This document shows, piece after piece, positions 40,122 through 47,933 of a stretch of 64,000 bases of DNA; the stretch's first letter is position 1, and every line of letters starts with the position of its first letter. Below the pieces are notes generated by a model. It made no database searches and was not told the origin of the DNA. It was given only the letters and a program-made list of their open reading frames with translations. Origin of the DNA: Aquihabitans sp035555395 (GTDB lineage Bacteria > Actinomycetota > Acidimicrobiia > Acidimicrobiales > Iamiaceae); assembly GCA_035555395.1 (NCBI GenBank), contig DATMGQ010000097.1, positions 1 to 64,000 on the forward strand, written 5' to 3'. The translations under genes and the position numbers were made by a program.

Positions 40122-41303
40122 GTGGCAAACAGCAGGCAGGGCAGCGGCCCCGAGGACCCGGGTACCGGTGGGGCGACCGAGCCCATCACCTTGACCGACC
40201 CCGACGGCGCGGTGACCCGCGTCGCCCCGTGGTCGTCGTGGACGCGCGAGCAGGTGCGGGCGCCTGGCGGCGAGCCCGCGCTCGTCACCCGGCTCGACCA
40301 GGGCCAGCTGTGGTTCTCGGCGGGCCGCCGACGCAGCCCGTGGCGCCACGAGGTCCACGTCGGCCCCGCCGTCGTGTCCACGCCTCGTGGGCGCTTCCAG
40401 GCCGTCGCCGAGCCCGACGGCGGCGCCACGATCGCGTGCCTCGCGGGCCGCACGCGCGTCGTCGCCGGCCTGCGCGAGCCGGTGCTGCTCGGACCGGACC
40501 AGAGCGCGGCCGTGTCGAGCGACGGTCGGACGCTCGTGGTGATGGACCGCACGTCCGGAGCCGAGATCGCCGAGCCCGACGTCATCGACCTGACCGCAGC
40601 CGAGGAGCTGGAGGAGGCCGAGGTCCCCGAGCTCGCCTCGGTGGGCGCGGCCGAGCCCTTCGCCGCTCGCAGCGCCGCCGCGCCGGTCCTCGCCGACTTC
40701 GACGAGCGGCCGCCGGAGCCGCCTGCGGCGCCCGAGCCGCTGCCGTACCACGACGACGACGCCCGACCGGCCCGCCTGGGCTGGATCCCCGAGCTGGTCG
40801 CCGTGCTCGCGCTGATCGGCCTGCTCGTCGCCGGGGTGTGGGTGTTCAGCGACCGGGGCGACGACACCGACGAGGTGGCCGGCCCGCTCACGACGATGCC
40901 GATCACCACCGAGCCGGCGCCGTCCACCACCGACGCGCCCACCACGTCGGAGGCGCCAACCACGACGGAGGCCCCCACCACCACCGATGCGCCGACGACC
41001 ACGGCGGTCGCGACCTCGCGCCCCCCGGCCGCCACCGGTGCCACCGGCACGGGCGAGCTGCAGGGATGCCGCCGGGCCGAGGGCGGCGTCGTCGCCACCG
41101 TGCTGGTGACCCACCGGTCGGGGCCGGCCAGCACCTTCGGCGTGTCCGCCCGTCTCGTCGACCCCACCGGCGTGGAGTTCGCTCGGGGCACGGCCCGGAC
41201 CGGGGTGATCGAGCCGGGGTCGACGGGTTCGGTCGACGTGCTGGTGCGGGCCGAGGCCGGCGTGCAGGGCTCGTGCGAGCTGGCCGAGGTCACCTCGGCC
41301 TGA
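40122..41303 (+). CDS. Single-TM protein with FecR-like cytoplasmic domain
   Basis: A 393-residue protein, not a named family. The N-terminal 150 residues are beta-rich and FecR-like (QLWFSAGRRRSPWRHEVHVG, VSTPRGRFQAVAEPDGGATI, CLAGRTRVVAG, LLGPDQSAAVSSDG). An acidic linker (about 155-225) precedes one TM (about 227-247, ELVAVLALIGLLVAGVWVF). Outside lie a Thr/Pro-rich linker (about 255-310) and a 75-residue C-terminal domain with two Cys. FecR domains normally face outward; here the TM comes after it and no signal peptide is visible, so it should be cytoplasmic, which is unusual. It lies alone between the mutM-like gene and smc. Confidence 0.6.
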   Translation: MANSRQGSGPEDPGTGGATEPITLTDPDGAVTRVAPWSSWTREQVRAPGGEPALVTRLDQGQLWFSAGRRRSPWRHEVHVGPAVVSTPRGRFQAVAEPDGGATIACLAGRTRVVAGLREPVLLGPDQSAAVSSDGRTLVVMDRTSGAEIAEPDVIDLTAAEELEEAEVPELASVGAAEPFAARSAAAPVLADFDERPPEPPAAPEPLPYHDDDARPARLGWIPELVAVLALIGLLVAGVWVFSDRGDDTDEVAGPLTTMPITTEPAPSTTDAPTTSEAPTTTEAPTTTDAPTTTAVATSRPPAATGATGTGELQGCRRAEGGVVATVLVTHRSGPASTFGVSARLVDPTGVEFARGTARTGVIEPGSTGSVDVLVRAEAGVQGSCELAEVTSA

Positions 41304-41327
41304 GGCGGGCGGCGTCCGCCCGGGCGC

Positions 41328-41714
41328 TCAGCAGTTGGAGTCGTTGACCCGCAGGTCCGGCATCATCGTCTTGCAGAACCGGGCGCCCACGAAGGTGGCG
41401 GCCGCGGTGCGGGCACCGGTGAGGTTGGCTCGGCTGAGGTTCGCCCCGGTGAGGTCGGCACCCGTGAGGTTGGCTCGCTGCAGGTCGGCGCCGCTCAGGT
41501 TCGCGCCGGTGAGGTCGGCGCCCGCCAGGTCGGCGCCCGCGAGGCGGGCCTCGGCGATGTGGGCCCCGGCCAGGTGCGCCTCCCGCAGCGAGGCACCCCG
41601 GAAGTCGATCGAGTAGAGGTTGGCGGCGTTGAGCCGGACGTGGTCGAGCAACGCGCCCGAGCACTGCGCGAACGGCTCCAGCCGATACCCCTTGACGACC
41701 TTCGGACCTGCCAC
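41328..41714 (-). CDS. Pentapeptide-repeat protein
   Basis: A 128-residue protein that is almost entirely pentapeptide repeats of the A(D/N)LxX type (LAGADLAGADLTGANLSGADL and similar) from about residue 32 to 107, predicting a right-handed quadrilateral beta-helix of four to five coils. The ends contain Cys (CSGALLD, FCKTM, SNC). Some family members mimic DNA and protect gyrase, but most have no known role. It starts with GTG. It converges on the FecR-like gene, with 24 nt between stops, and diverges from smc. Confidence 0.85.
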   Translation of the reverse strand: MAGPKVVKGYRLEPFAQCSGALLDHVRLNAANLYSIDFRGASLREAHLAGAHIAEARLAGADLAGADLTGANLSGADLQRANLTGADLTGANLSRANLTGARTAAATFVGARFCKTMMPDLRVNDSNC

Positions 41715-41803
41715 CGTCCACCCCTTTCCACTGCTCCGCCCACCGTAGCGGTCGGCCGGTCGGTGGCACGACCCTCGGTGGAAAGCCCCCGGCGGGGGCC
41801 AAG

Positions 41804-41809
41804 TAGGGT
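41804..41809 (+). promoter_or_regulatory. Candidate -10 box TAGGGT for smc
   Basis: TAGGGT lies 31 nt before the smc GTG, so the transcript should carry a short leader containing GGAG (41831-41834) 6 nt before the start. Confidence 0.45.
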
Positions 41810-41840
41810 GACCGACCGGCCCGACAGCATGGAGTAGCCG

Positions 41841-44800
41841 GTGTTCCTGAAGTCGTTGACCATCAAGGGGTTCAAGTCCTTCGCGGACGCCACGAACCTG
41901 GTGATGGAACCAGGCGTGACCGTGGTGGTCGGTCCCAACGGGAGCGGCAAGTCCAACGTCGTCGACGCCATCAGCTGGGTGCTGGGCGCCCAGGCGCCCA
42001 GTGCCGTCCGCTCGCAGAAGATGGACGACGTCATCTTCGCGGGCACGCAGAAGCGCCAGGCGCTGGGTCGTGCCGAGGTGTCGCTCACCATCGACAACAG
42101 CGCGGGGCTGCTCCCGATCGAGTTCTCCGAGGTGACCATCACCCGGATCCTGTTCCGCAACGGCGACAGCGAGTACTCGATCAACGGCGTGCCCTGCCGC
42201 ATGCTCGACATCCAGGAGCTCCTGTCGGACTCGGGCGTCGGCCGCCAGCAGCACGTGATCATCAGCCAGGGCCAGATCGACGCGGTGCTGAACGCCCGGG
42301 CCGAGGACCGGCGCCTCATCATCGAGGAGGCCGCCGGCGTCCTGAAGTACCGGCGCCGCAAGGAGAAGGCCGAGCGCCGGCTCACCTCCACCGAGGGCAA
42401 CCTCACCCGGCTCCAGGACCTCCTGCGCGAGGTCCGTCGGCAGCTGCGGCCGTTGGAGAAGCAGGCCGACGCTGCCCGCCGCCACGGCGCCGTCGTCGCC
42501 GAGCTCACCGCGCTGCGCATCCACCTCGCCGGTTCCGAGATCGCCCGTCTGCGCAGCCGCATGGAGGGCGGGGCCCGCCAGCGCGCCGAGCTGGAGGCAG
42601 CCGAGAAGGAGCTGCGCGCCACGCTGCGCCAGCTCGACACCGACGTGATCAGCACCGAAGCGACGCTGTCCGCCATGGGCGGCGACGACCTCGGCGACGC
42701 GCTCGTCCGCTTCGAGTCGCTCCGCGAGCGGGCCCGCGGCCTGGTCGCGGTGCTGACCGAGCGCGAGCGCGGCATCGAGCGCGACCGCGGTGCCTCCGTC
42801 GACCAGGACGTGACCGCCAGCCTCGAGGCCGACGCCGCCCGCCTGCAGCGCGAGCTGGCCGACGTCGAGGAGCTGGCCGCCGAGCTGGGTCCGGCCACCA
42901 GCGAGCTGGAGCGCGCCGAGGCCGACCTCGAGCTGGCGCAGCAGGACTTCACCCGCGAGTGGGCCGAGGGCGTCGCCACGCCCACCGGCGCCGCCGCCGA
43001 GGTCCGCGGCGAGCTCCAGGCGGTCCGGGCATCGGTCGAGCGCAGCGCCACCGAGGCCCGCCGGGCCACCGAGCGCATCGAGGCCATCGACGCCCGCATC
43101 GCCCGACTCGCCGGCGAGGCCGAGCGGCTCGAGGCCGAGCTGGCCGAGGCCACCGCCGCCGTCGAACCGCTCGACGCCGCCCGCACCGCCGCATCGGAGC
43201 AGCGGGCCACGGCGTCGCAGGAGATGGAGGCCGCCGAGGAGGGCCGCCGCGTCGCCGACGGTGCCGTCCACACCTGGAAGGCCCGCGCCGACGCCCTGTC
43301 GCTCGCCCTCGACCAGGCTCGGGCCAAGGCCGGCGCCGAGCGCCTGGCCGGGATCGACGGCGTGGTCGGCACCCTGCTCGACGTCGTGCACGTCGACGCC
43401 GGGTGGGAGTCGGCGTTCGAGGCAGCGGTGGCCGACGCCGTGGCTGCGGTGGTCGTCGAGTCGGTCGACGCCGGCCGGGCCGCGCTCACCGAGCTGCGAG
43501 CGGGCGACGCGTCCGGAGCGGTCCTCGCCCTGGGTGCCACCCGCGAGGCGCCGGCGCCGGCGTCCGGCGGCCAGTCGCTCCGCGGACACGTCCGGGGCAC
43601 CCGTCCCGGCGTCGACGAGCTGCTCGACGCCCTCGTGGGCAACGCCGTGGTCGTCGACTCCTGGACCGAGGCCGTCGACCTCGCGCTGGCCAACCCGGCG
43701 GCGGTCGTCGTCACGCCCGCCGGCGACCGCTTCGGTCCCAGCGGCTGGCGGGTCGGCGCGGCAGGCGCGGGTGCCACCGGTGCCGCGCTCACCGAGGCCG
43801 AGGCCAACGCCGAGGCGGCCACCGCCGAGGCCGCGTCGGCGGCACGCCACGCGCTCGCCACCAAGCAGGCCCACGACGAGGCCCGGACCGCGGAGACCGA
43901 GGCCAACCGCGCCGTCGACCGCAACGCCTCGCGCCTCAAGGCCACCACCGAGTCGCTGGCCCGCACCCAGCGCGACCACGCCGACGCCCTCGCCGAGGCC
44001 GAGAAGATCCGCACCCAGTCCGGCGAGCTCACCGACCGGGCCCGCCGCGACGCCGACCGCCAGGCCGAGCTCGAGGCCCGGCTGCCCACGCTCGAGGCCG
44101 AGGAGGCCCACCTCGCCGAGCAGGGCCGGGCGATGGCCGAGGCCCGGGCCCGCCTCGACGAGCGCTCCACCGCCGTCGCCGAGCTGCGCAGCGACCTCGG
44201 GGTCCGCACCGCCGGCATCGAGGAGCGCCGCCAGTTCCTGAAGACCCGGGCCGCCGAGCTCGACGAGCGCCTGTCGCGCCACGCCGTCGAGCGCGAGCAG
44301 GCCGCCGGCCGCCGCGTCGAGCTGGACCGCCGGGCCGTGGCCACGTCCCGGCTGCGCACGTTCGTGGCCGCCCGCCTCGAGGTCGTCGAGGGCGAGCTGC
44401 AGGAGCTGCGCGACCGTCGCCGCCGCCAGTCCGAGGCCACCCGTGAGGTGTCCACCCGCCTCGACGGGCTGCGCAAGGAGCGCCAGACCGCCGAGCGCTC
44501 GCTCGCCGAGCTGCGGGAGCGCCAGCAGCGCGTCGAGCTCGAGGACGCCGAGATCCGCCTCCGCCTCGAGACCGCGGTGGAGGCGCTGCGCCGAGACCTC
44601 GACTGCGAGCCCGACGCCGCCATCGCCGCCCCCGCCCCCGAGCTGCCGGAGAACGTCTCGGCCGCGGCCCGGGTCCGAGAGCTCGAGCGCGACCTGCGGA
44701 TCATGGGCCCGATCAACCCGCTGGCCCTCGAGGAGTTCCAGGCCCTCCAGGAGCGCCACGAGTTCCTCCAGAACCAGCTCGAGGACGTGAAGAGCGCCCG

Positions 44801-45299
44801 CCGGGACCTGTCGAAGGTCATCAAGGCCATCGACGCCGAGATCGTCAGCGTCTTCGCCTCGGCGTTCGCCGACGTCTCCCAGAACTTCCAGGACCTGTTC
44901 GAGACGCTGTTCCCCGGGGGCCGGGGCCGGCTCAAGCTCACGGACCCGGAGAACCTGCTCACCACCGGCATCGAGGTCGAGGCCCGGCCTTCCGGCAAGA
45001 ACGTGCGGAAGCTCTCGCTGCTCTCGGGCGGCGAGCGGTCCCTCACCGCCCTGGCGTACCTGTTCGCCGTGTTCCGGGCCCGCCCCAGCCCCTTCTACGT
45101 GATGGACGAGGTCGAGGCCGCCCTCGACGACGTCAACCTCCACCGCTTCCTCGACCTCATCCAGGAGTTCCGCGCCGAGGCCCAGCTCATCATCGTGAGC
45201 CACCAGAAGCGCACCATGGAAGCCGCCGACTGCCTCTACGGCGTCACCATGCAACCTGGTGGCTCCAGCCGAGTCGTCAGCGAAAAGGTCAAGGGCTAG
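41841..45299 (+). CDS. smc: Chromosome segregation protein SMC
   Basis: The 1152-residue SMC ATPase that compacts and segregates the chromosome with ScpA/ScpB. The N-terminal head has Walker A GPNGSGKSNVVDAISWVLG near 32-50 and the Q-loop region. Coiled coils run about 165-500 and 665-1000 around the hinge (about 505-660). The C-terminal head has the signature LLSGGERSLTALAYLF near 1057 and Walker B FYVMDEVEAALDD near 1082. Length is typical. A GTG start with GGAG 6 nt upstream is used. ATG-GAG-TAG just upstream is likely just the ribosome-binding site. ftsY, usually adjacent, lies 11 kb downstream. Confidence 0.97.
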   Translation: MFLKSLTIKGFKSFADATNLVMEPGVTVVVGPNGSGKSNVVDAISWVLGAQAPSAVRSQKMDDVIFAGTQKRQALGRAEVSLTIDNSAGLLPIEFSEVTITRILFRNGDSEYSINGVPCRMLDIQELLSDSGVGRQQHVIISQGQIDAVLNARAEDRRLIIEEAAGVLKYRRRKEKAERRLTSTEGNLTRLQDLLREVRRQLRPLEKQADAARRHGAVVAELTALRIHLAGSEIARLRSRMEGGARQRAELEAAEKELRATLRQLDTDVISTEATLSAMGGDDLGDALVRFESLRERARGLVAVLTERERGIERDRGASVDQDVTASLEADAARLQRELADVEELAAELGPATSELERAEADLELAQQDFTREWAEGVATPTGAAAEVRGELQAVRASVERSATEARRATERIEAIDARIARLAGEAERLEAELAEATAAVEPLDAARTAASEQRATASQEMEAAEEGRRVADGAVHTWKARADALSLALDQARAKAGAERLAGIDGVVGTLLDVVHVDAGWESAFEAAVADAVAAVVVESVDAGRAALTELRAGDASGAVLALGATREAPAPASGGQSLRGHVRGTRPGVDELLDALVGNAVVVDSWTEAVDLALANPAAVVVTPAGDRFGPSGWRVGAAGAGATGAALTEAEANAEAATAEAASAARHALATKQAHDEARTAETEANRAVDRNASRLKATTESLARTQRDHADALAEAEKIRTQSGELTDRARRDADRQAELEARLPTLEAEEAHLAEQGRAMAEARARLDERSTAVAELRSDLGVRTAGIEERRQFLKTRAAELDERLSRHAVEREQAAGRRVELDRRAVATSRLRTFVAARLEVVEGELQELRDRRRRQSEATREVSTRLDGLRKERQTAERSLAELRERQQRVELEDAEIRLRLETAVEALRRDLDCEPDAAIAAPAPELPENVSAAARVRELERDLRIMGPINPLALEEFQALQERHEFLQNQLEDVKSARRDLSKVIKAIDAEIVSVFASAFADVSQNFQDLFETLFPGGRGRLKLTDPENLLTTGIEVEARPSGKNVRKLSLLSGGERSLTALAYLFAVFRARPSPFYVMDEVEAALDDVNLHRFLDLIQEFRAEAQLIIVSHQKRTMEAADCLYGVTMQPGGSSRVVSEKVKG

Positions 45300-45311
45300 T
45301 TCCCGGGACGG

Positions 45312-46196
45312 TCAGCGGGGGTCGAGCAACCCTCGCAGCTCCGCGACGGTGAGGGTCCGGGGGCCTCGGTGGGCGATCGCGTGGCAGTTGGGGCAGAGGG
45401 GGACCAGGTCCGCGATCGGGTCGACCTCGTACGCGTCGGCCAGCGTCGCCAGCGGCACCGTGTGGTGCACGTGGATGAAGCCCTCGCCGTGGGAGCCGTA
45501 GACCCGGCCGAAGTCGAACCCACAGGCCGCGCAGACGGCGCCGTGGTGGGCGATGCACGCGGTGCGTGCCCGCGGGTCGCGTTCGTACCGGTTCACGAGG
45601 ACCTGCGTGGCCTGGCCCTCGAGGTAGGTCGCCGGCCCGACGAGCTCCTCCGGCGGGTTCAGGTCGGACCTCCTGGTCGGGCCGGGGTCGACCCCGCGGT
45701 CAGCGATCCCGATGAGGCGAGCGGCCGCGTCCGGCGCCTGGATCTCGAGCACGGTCCACCTCGCGCGCAAGGTCCTCCGGAGGTCGTCGCCGAAGGCATC
45801 CCAGCTGGCGTGCGAGTCGAGCCAGTCGACCGACCGGATGTGTCGGACCTGGTGGCCGTTCGTCGGCACGTGGACGTAGGGGCCGGTGATCCGGCCGATC
45901 GCGATCGTCCCATCGGCCTTGCTGGGGAGGACGGCCACGTCGCCCGCGGCGATCTCGTCCTTGAACCGGAGCAGCTCGCCCGCGAACCGGCGCACCCGTG
46001 ACGGCGGCGCGTCGGGCTCCACCACCGACCAGCGGAGCCCGATCTCCTCGATCGAGTGGGCGTCGCCGTAGTCGCCGATCTGGGGCCAGCCGATGCCGAC
46101 GAAGCTGCCGAGCCGCGCCTCCCGCTCGCCCTCGCCGTGCTTGCCCGCTCGCACCAGCCACGCTCGCGGGGTCGACGGCACGGTTGGTTCGGTCAT
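45312..46196 (-). CDS. HNH endonuclease with EVE-like N-terminal domain (putative modification-dependent restriction enzyme)
   Basis: A 294-residue protein. The N-terminal domain (about 10-140) begins RAWLVRAGKHGEGE and contains GDVAVLP, IGRITGPYVH and HIRSVDWL; this pattern matches EVE/PUA-like or Mrr-associated domains that recognise modified DNA. The C-terminal domain (about 215-285) is an HNH nuclease: a zinc pair CAACGFDF and CPNCHAIAH, with the catalytic IHVHHTVPL. Similar domain pairs occur in type IV restriction enzymes. The target modification cannot be predicted. A 35-codon leaderless ORF ends 19 nt upstream, and a gene with the same N-terminal module lies 750 nt further upstream on the strand. 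The start ATG has GGAG 10 nt upstream. Confidence 0.78.
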   Translation of the reverse strand: MTEPTVPSTPRAWLVRAGKHGEGEREARLGSFVGIGWPQIGDYGDAHSIEEIGLRWSVVEPDAPPSRVRRFAGELLRFKDEIAAGDVAVLPSKADGTIAIGRITGPYVHVPTNGHQVRHIRSVDWLDSHASWDAFGDDLRRTLRARWTVLEIQAPDAAARLIGIADRGVDPGPTRRSDLNPPEELVGPATYLEGQATQVLVNRYERDPRARTACIAHHGAVCAACGFDFGRVYGSHGEGFIHVHHTVPLATLADAYEVDPIADLVPLCPNCHAIAHRGPRTLTVAELRGLLDPR

Positions 46197-46215
46197 CGTG
46201 GGCGCTCCGCGGGGG

Positions 46216-46323
46216 TCAGGAGAAGTCGCGGGGACAGGTGGGGTCGACCCTCGACGCGAGGAGGGTCATGTTGCCGACGTGGTCGGCGCCGAGGGTGAGG
46301 CCCCAGGTGTCACCGTCGAACAC
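46216..46323 (-). CDS. Leaderless small ORF upstream of the EVE-HNH gene
   Basis: A 35-residue ORF (GTG start, TGA stop) with a TACCAT box exactly 7 nt before the GTG. The peptide (MFDGDTWGLTLGADHVGN..., ending CPRDFS) has a balanced amino-acid composition, unlike the Arg/Pro/Ala-rich shadow frames around it. It ends 19 nt before the nuclease ATG, so it would lead its transcript. It might be a small partner, regulator, or merely a leader peptide. No homologue is known to me. Confidence 0.5.
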   Translation of the reverse strand: MFDGDTWGLTLGADHVGNMTLLASRVDPTCPRDFS

Positions 46324-46330
46324 CCGGCCG

Positions 46331-46336
46331 ATGGTA
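46331..46336 (-). promoter_or_regulatory. -10 box TACCAT, leaderless-type
   Basis: On the minus strand TACCAT ends 7 nt before the GTG of the small ORF at 46323. It probably drives the small ORF and the EVE-HNH gene together. Confidence 0.55.
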
Positions 46337-46385
46337 GGTGCCTGCCGGCGACCCGATGGCCGGCCGCCGGGGGTCGCACCGCCGA

Positions 46386-46883
46386 TCAGGCGTAGGCGGC
46401 GGTGAGGCGGGGTGCGGAGGCGAGGGTCTGGAGCACGACGCAGTAGCGCTCGGTGAGGCGCAGCAGCGTGTCGAGCGAGTCGGATGGTGCATCCGACTGC
46501 ACGTCGAACGTGAGGCGGATCTCGCGGAAGCCGACCGGCGCCTCCTTGTCGACGCCGAGGGTGCCCCGGAAGTCGAGGTCGCCCTCGGCGCGGACGGTGC
46601 CGGTGACCTCGAGGTCGAGCGAGGTGGCGACCGACATCATCGTGACCCCGGCGCAGGCCACGAGCGCCTGGAGCAGCATGTCGCCCGAGCAGGCGGCGAG
46701 GCCGGAGCCGCCCGTGGCCTCGTGGAGGCCCGCCTCGACCAGGGCCCGGCCGGTCTGGACCGAGCACGTCTGGCCCTCGCCGAGCGCGCCGTCGGCGTGC
46801 AGGGTGATCACCGCCGACTCGGGCTCGTCCCGGTAGCGCTGCTTGAGCGGTCCCTGCACGGCACGGAGCTCGTCACGGTCCAT
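46386..46883 (-). CDS. OsmC family protein
   Basis: A 165-residue OsmC/Ohr-fold protein, a family of thiol-dependent peroxidases that reduce organic hydroperoxides. One Cys lies in LAACSGDMLLQALVACAGV (near 65 and 76), and a second near the C-terminal YCVVLQTL. The two redox Cys expected in active members are in the right order. ATG 46883 with GGAGG is preferred to the upstream in-frame ATG at 46919. It sits between the two EVE-like-domain genes on the same strand. Confidence 0.85.
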   Translation of the reverse strand: MDRDELRAVQGPLKQRYRDEPESAVITLHADGALGEGQTCSVQTGRALVEAGLHEATGGSGLAACSGDMLLQALVACAGVTMMSVATSLDLEVTGTVRAEGDLDFRGTLGVDKEAPVGFREIRLTFDVQSDAPSDSLDTLLRLTERYCVVLQTLASAPRLTAAYA

Positions 46884-46944
46884 CGTTCCTCCCTCGCCGG
46901 CGTGGTCGGTGCGACCCATCCAACCAGAAGGACCCGAGGGCCGC

Positions 46945-47601
46945 TCAGCCGGCGCAGTCGGCGCAGTACTCGCCGACGAAGCGGTCCGGGTGGCTCTGCA
47001 GGAAGCAGCCCGGACAGGTCTTCTGGGTGACCGGCGCCGGCTTCTTCGGGACGCGGGGCGCGCGGGGCGTGGTGGAGCGGGCCGACGACTTGGTGGTCGT
47101 CGAGGTCGTGCCGGCGGGCCGGTCCTTGGGGTCGCGCCCGATCTCGCCGTCGCGCACCTGGCGGAGGTAGCCGGACCACTCGGCGTCGCGGTGCTGCTGG
47201 AGCGTGAGCTTCTGCTTGGTCACGCCCTGCACCGCGCTCGGGAGCTGCGAGATCGGGTGGCGGGCGATCCAGTCGACCGTCCGGCGGTGCTTGCCGAGCT
47301 CGCCGGGCACGTCGTCGTGGAACTCGTAGCGGCTGGTGACGGTGCCGACGACGACCTCGCCCCGGGCCGGATCGGGTACCAGGATCGAGTTGCCCTCGCC
47401 CAGCTCGCGGACGAAGGCCGTCATCACGCCGACCTCGGCGTCGAGCGCCGCAGTCGACAGGTCACCGGCCAGGAACCGGCGGATCTCGGAGTGGGTGAGG
47501 ATCTCCGCATCGGGAACCTCGGGGAACTCGACGGCCACCACGCCCTCGTCGACGAACCGGTCGACGAGGCGGTTCTGCTCGCCCCCACGGATCACCCACA
47601 T
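46945..47601 (-). CDS. EVE-like-domain protein with C-terminal zinc ribbon
   Basis: A 218-residue protein. Residues 1-140 (MWVIRGGEQNRLVDRF, GNSILVPDP, VGTVTSRYEF, HRRTVDWI) align by eye with the N-terminal domain of the HNH protein at 45312, so both carry the same module. A basic Thr/Ser-rich linker (about 155-190) leads to a zinc ribbon (CPGC near 195, CADC near 214). There is no nuclease domain. I infer binding to modified or free nucleic acid; a role beside the HNH protein is possible. ATG 47601 with GGAGG 9 nt upstream is chosen over TTG 47610, which lies too close to that sequence. Confidence 0.65.
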   Translation of the reverse strand: MWVIRGGEQNRLVDRFVDEGVVAVEFPEVPDAEILTHSEIRRFLAGDLSTAALDAEVGVMTAFVRELGEGNSILVPDPARGEVVVGTVTSRYEFHDDVPGELGKHRRTVDWIARHPISQLPSAVQGVTKQKLTLQQHRDAEWSGYLRQVRDGEIGRDPKDRPAGTTSTTTKSSARSTTPRAPRVPKKPAPVTQKTCPGCFLQSHPDRFVGEYCADCAG

Positions 47602-47684
47602 CGCTTGCAACCTCCAGGTCTGCCACTGCCGAACATCGGCTGTTCGAACCTAGGGCATCGCGCGGTGGACCCGGCGCGGCCGGA

Positions 47685-47933
47685 TCAGGCGCCTGGTGGC
47701 GTCCCGGGCGGGGGAGGGGGCTCGGTCTCGTCGGACCACGTCAGCGGGCCGGGCCGGGCCGGCGGAGGCGGGGGCGACGACGGCGGCGGCGCCCAGTTCG
47801 ACGGGTAGGCCTCGTCTTGTCGGGCCTCGCGCCGCTTCCCCACGACCAGCACGACCACCACCACGACGATGAGGATCGGCAGCCCGAACAGCAGGGCGAC
47901 GATGACGAGCTCTCCGGGACCGAGGTTCAACAC
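47685..47933 (-). CDS. Small single-TM protein with Pro-rich cytoplasmic tail
   Basis: An 82-residue protein with one N-terminal TM (about 7-28, VIVALLFGLPILIVVVVVV) followed by a basic patch (GKRREAR) and a Pro-rich tail ending PPPPPGTPPGA. Topology by the positive-inside rule places the tail in the cytoplasm. Not recognised. GTG with AGGAGG about 8 nt upstream; overlaps the glycosyltransferase stop by 7 nt, so the two are translated together. Confidence 0.65.
   Translation of the reverse strand: MLNLGPGELVIVALLFGLPILIVVVVVVLVVGKRREARQDEAYPSNWAPPPSSPPPPPARPGPLTWSDETEPPPPPGTPPGA

Noticed and set aside
41829..41837. Minimal upstream ORF ATG-GAG-TAG before smc
   Set aside because: The bases coincide with the smc Shine-Dalgarno sequence GGAG, which explains them better than a two-codon uORF.
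41328..45254. 1308-residue minus-strand open frame opposite smc
   Set aside because: It is a long antisense frame created by third-position G/C bias. Its composition mirrors smc codons. Only the last 387 nt (41328-41714), beyond smc, is a real gene (pentapeptide repeats).
47608..47610. TTG start for the EVE-like zinc-ribbon protein
   Set aside because: GGAGG lies directly against the TTG, too close for initiation; the ATG three codons later has correct spacing.
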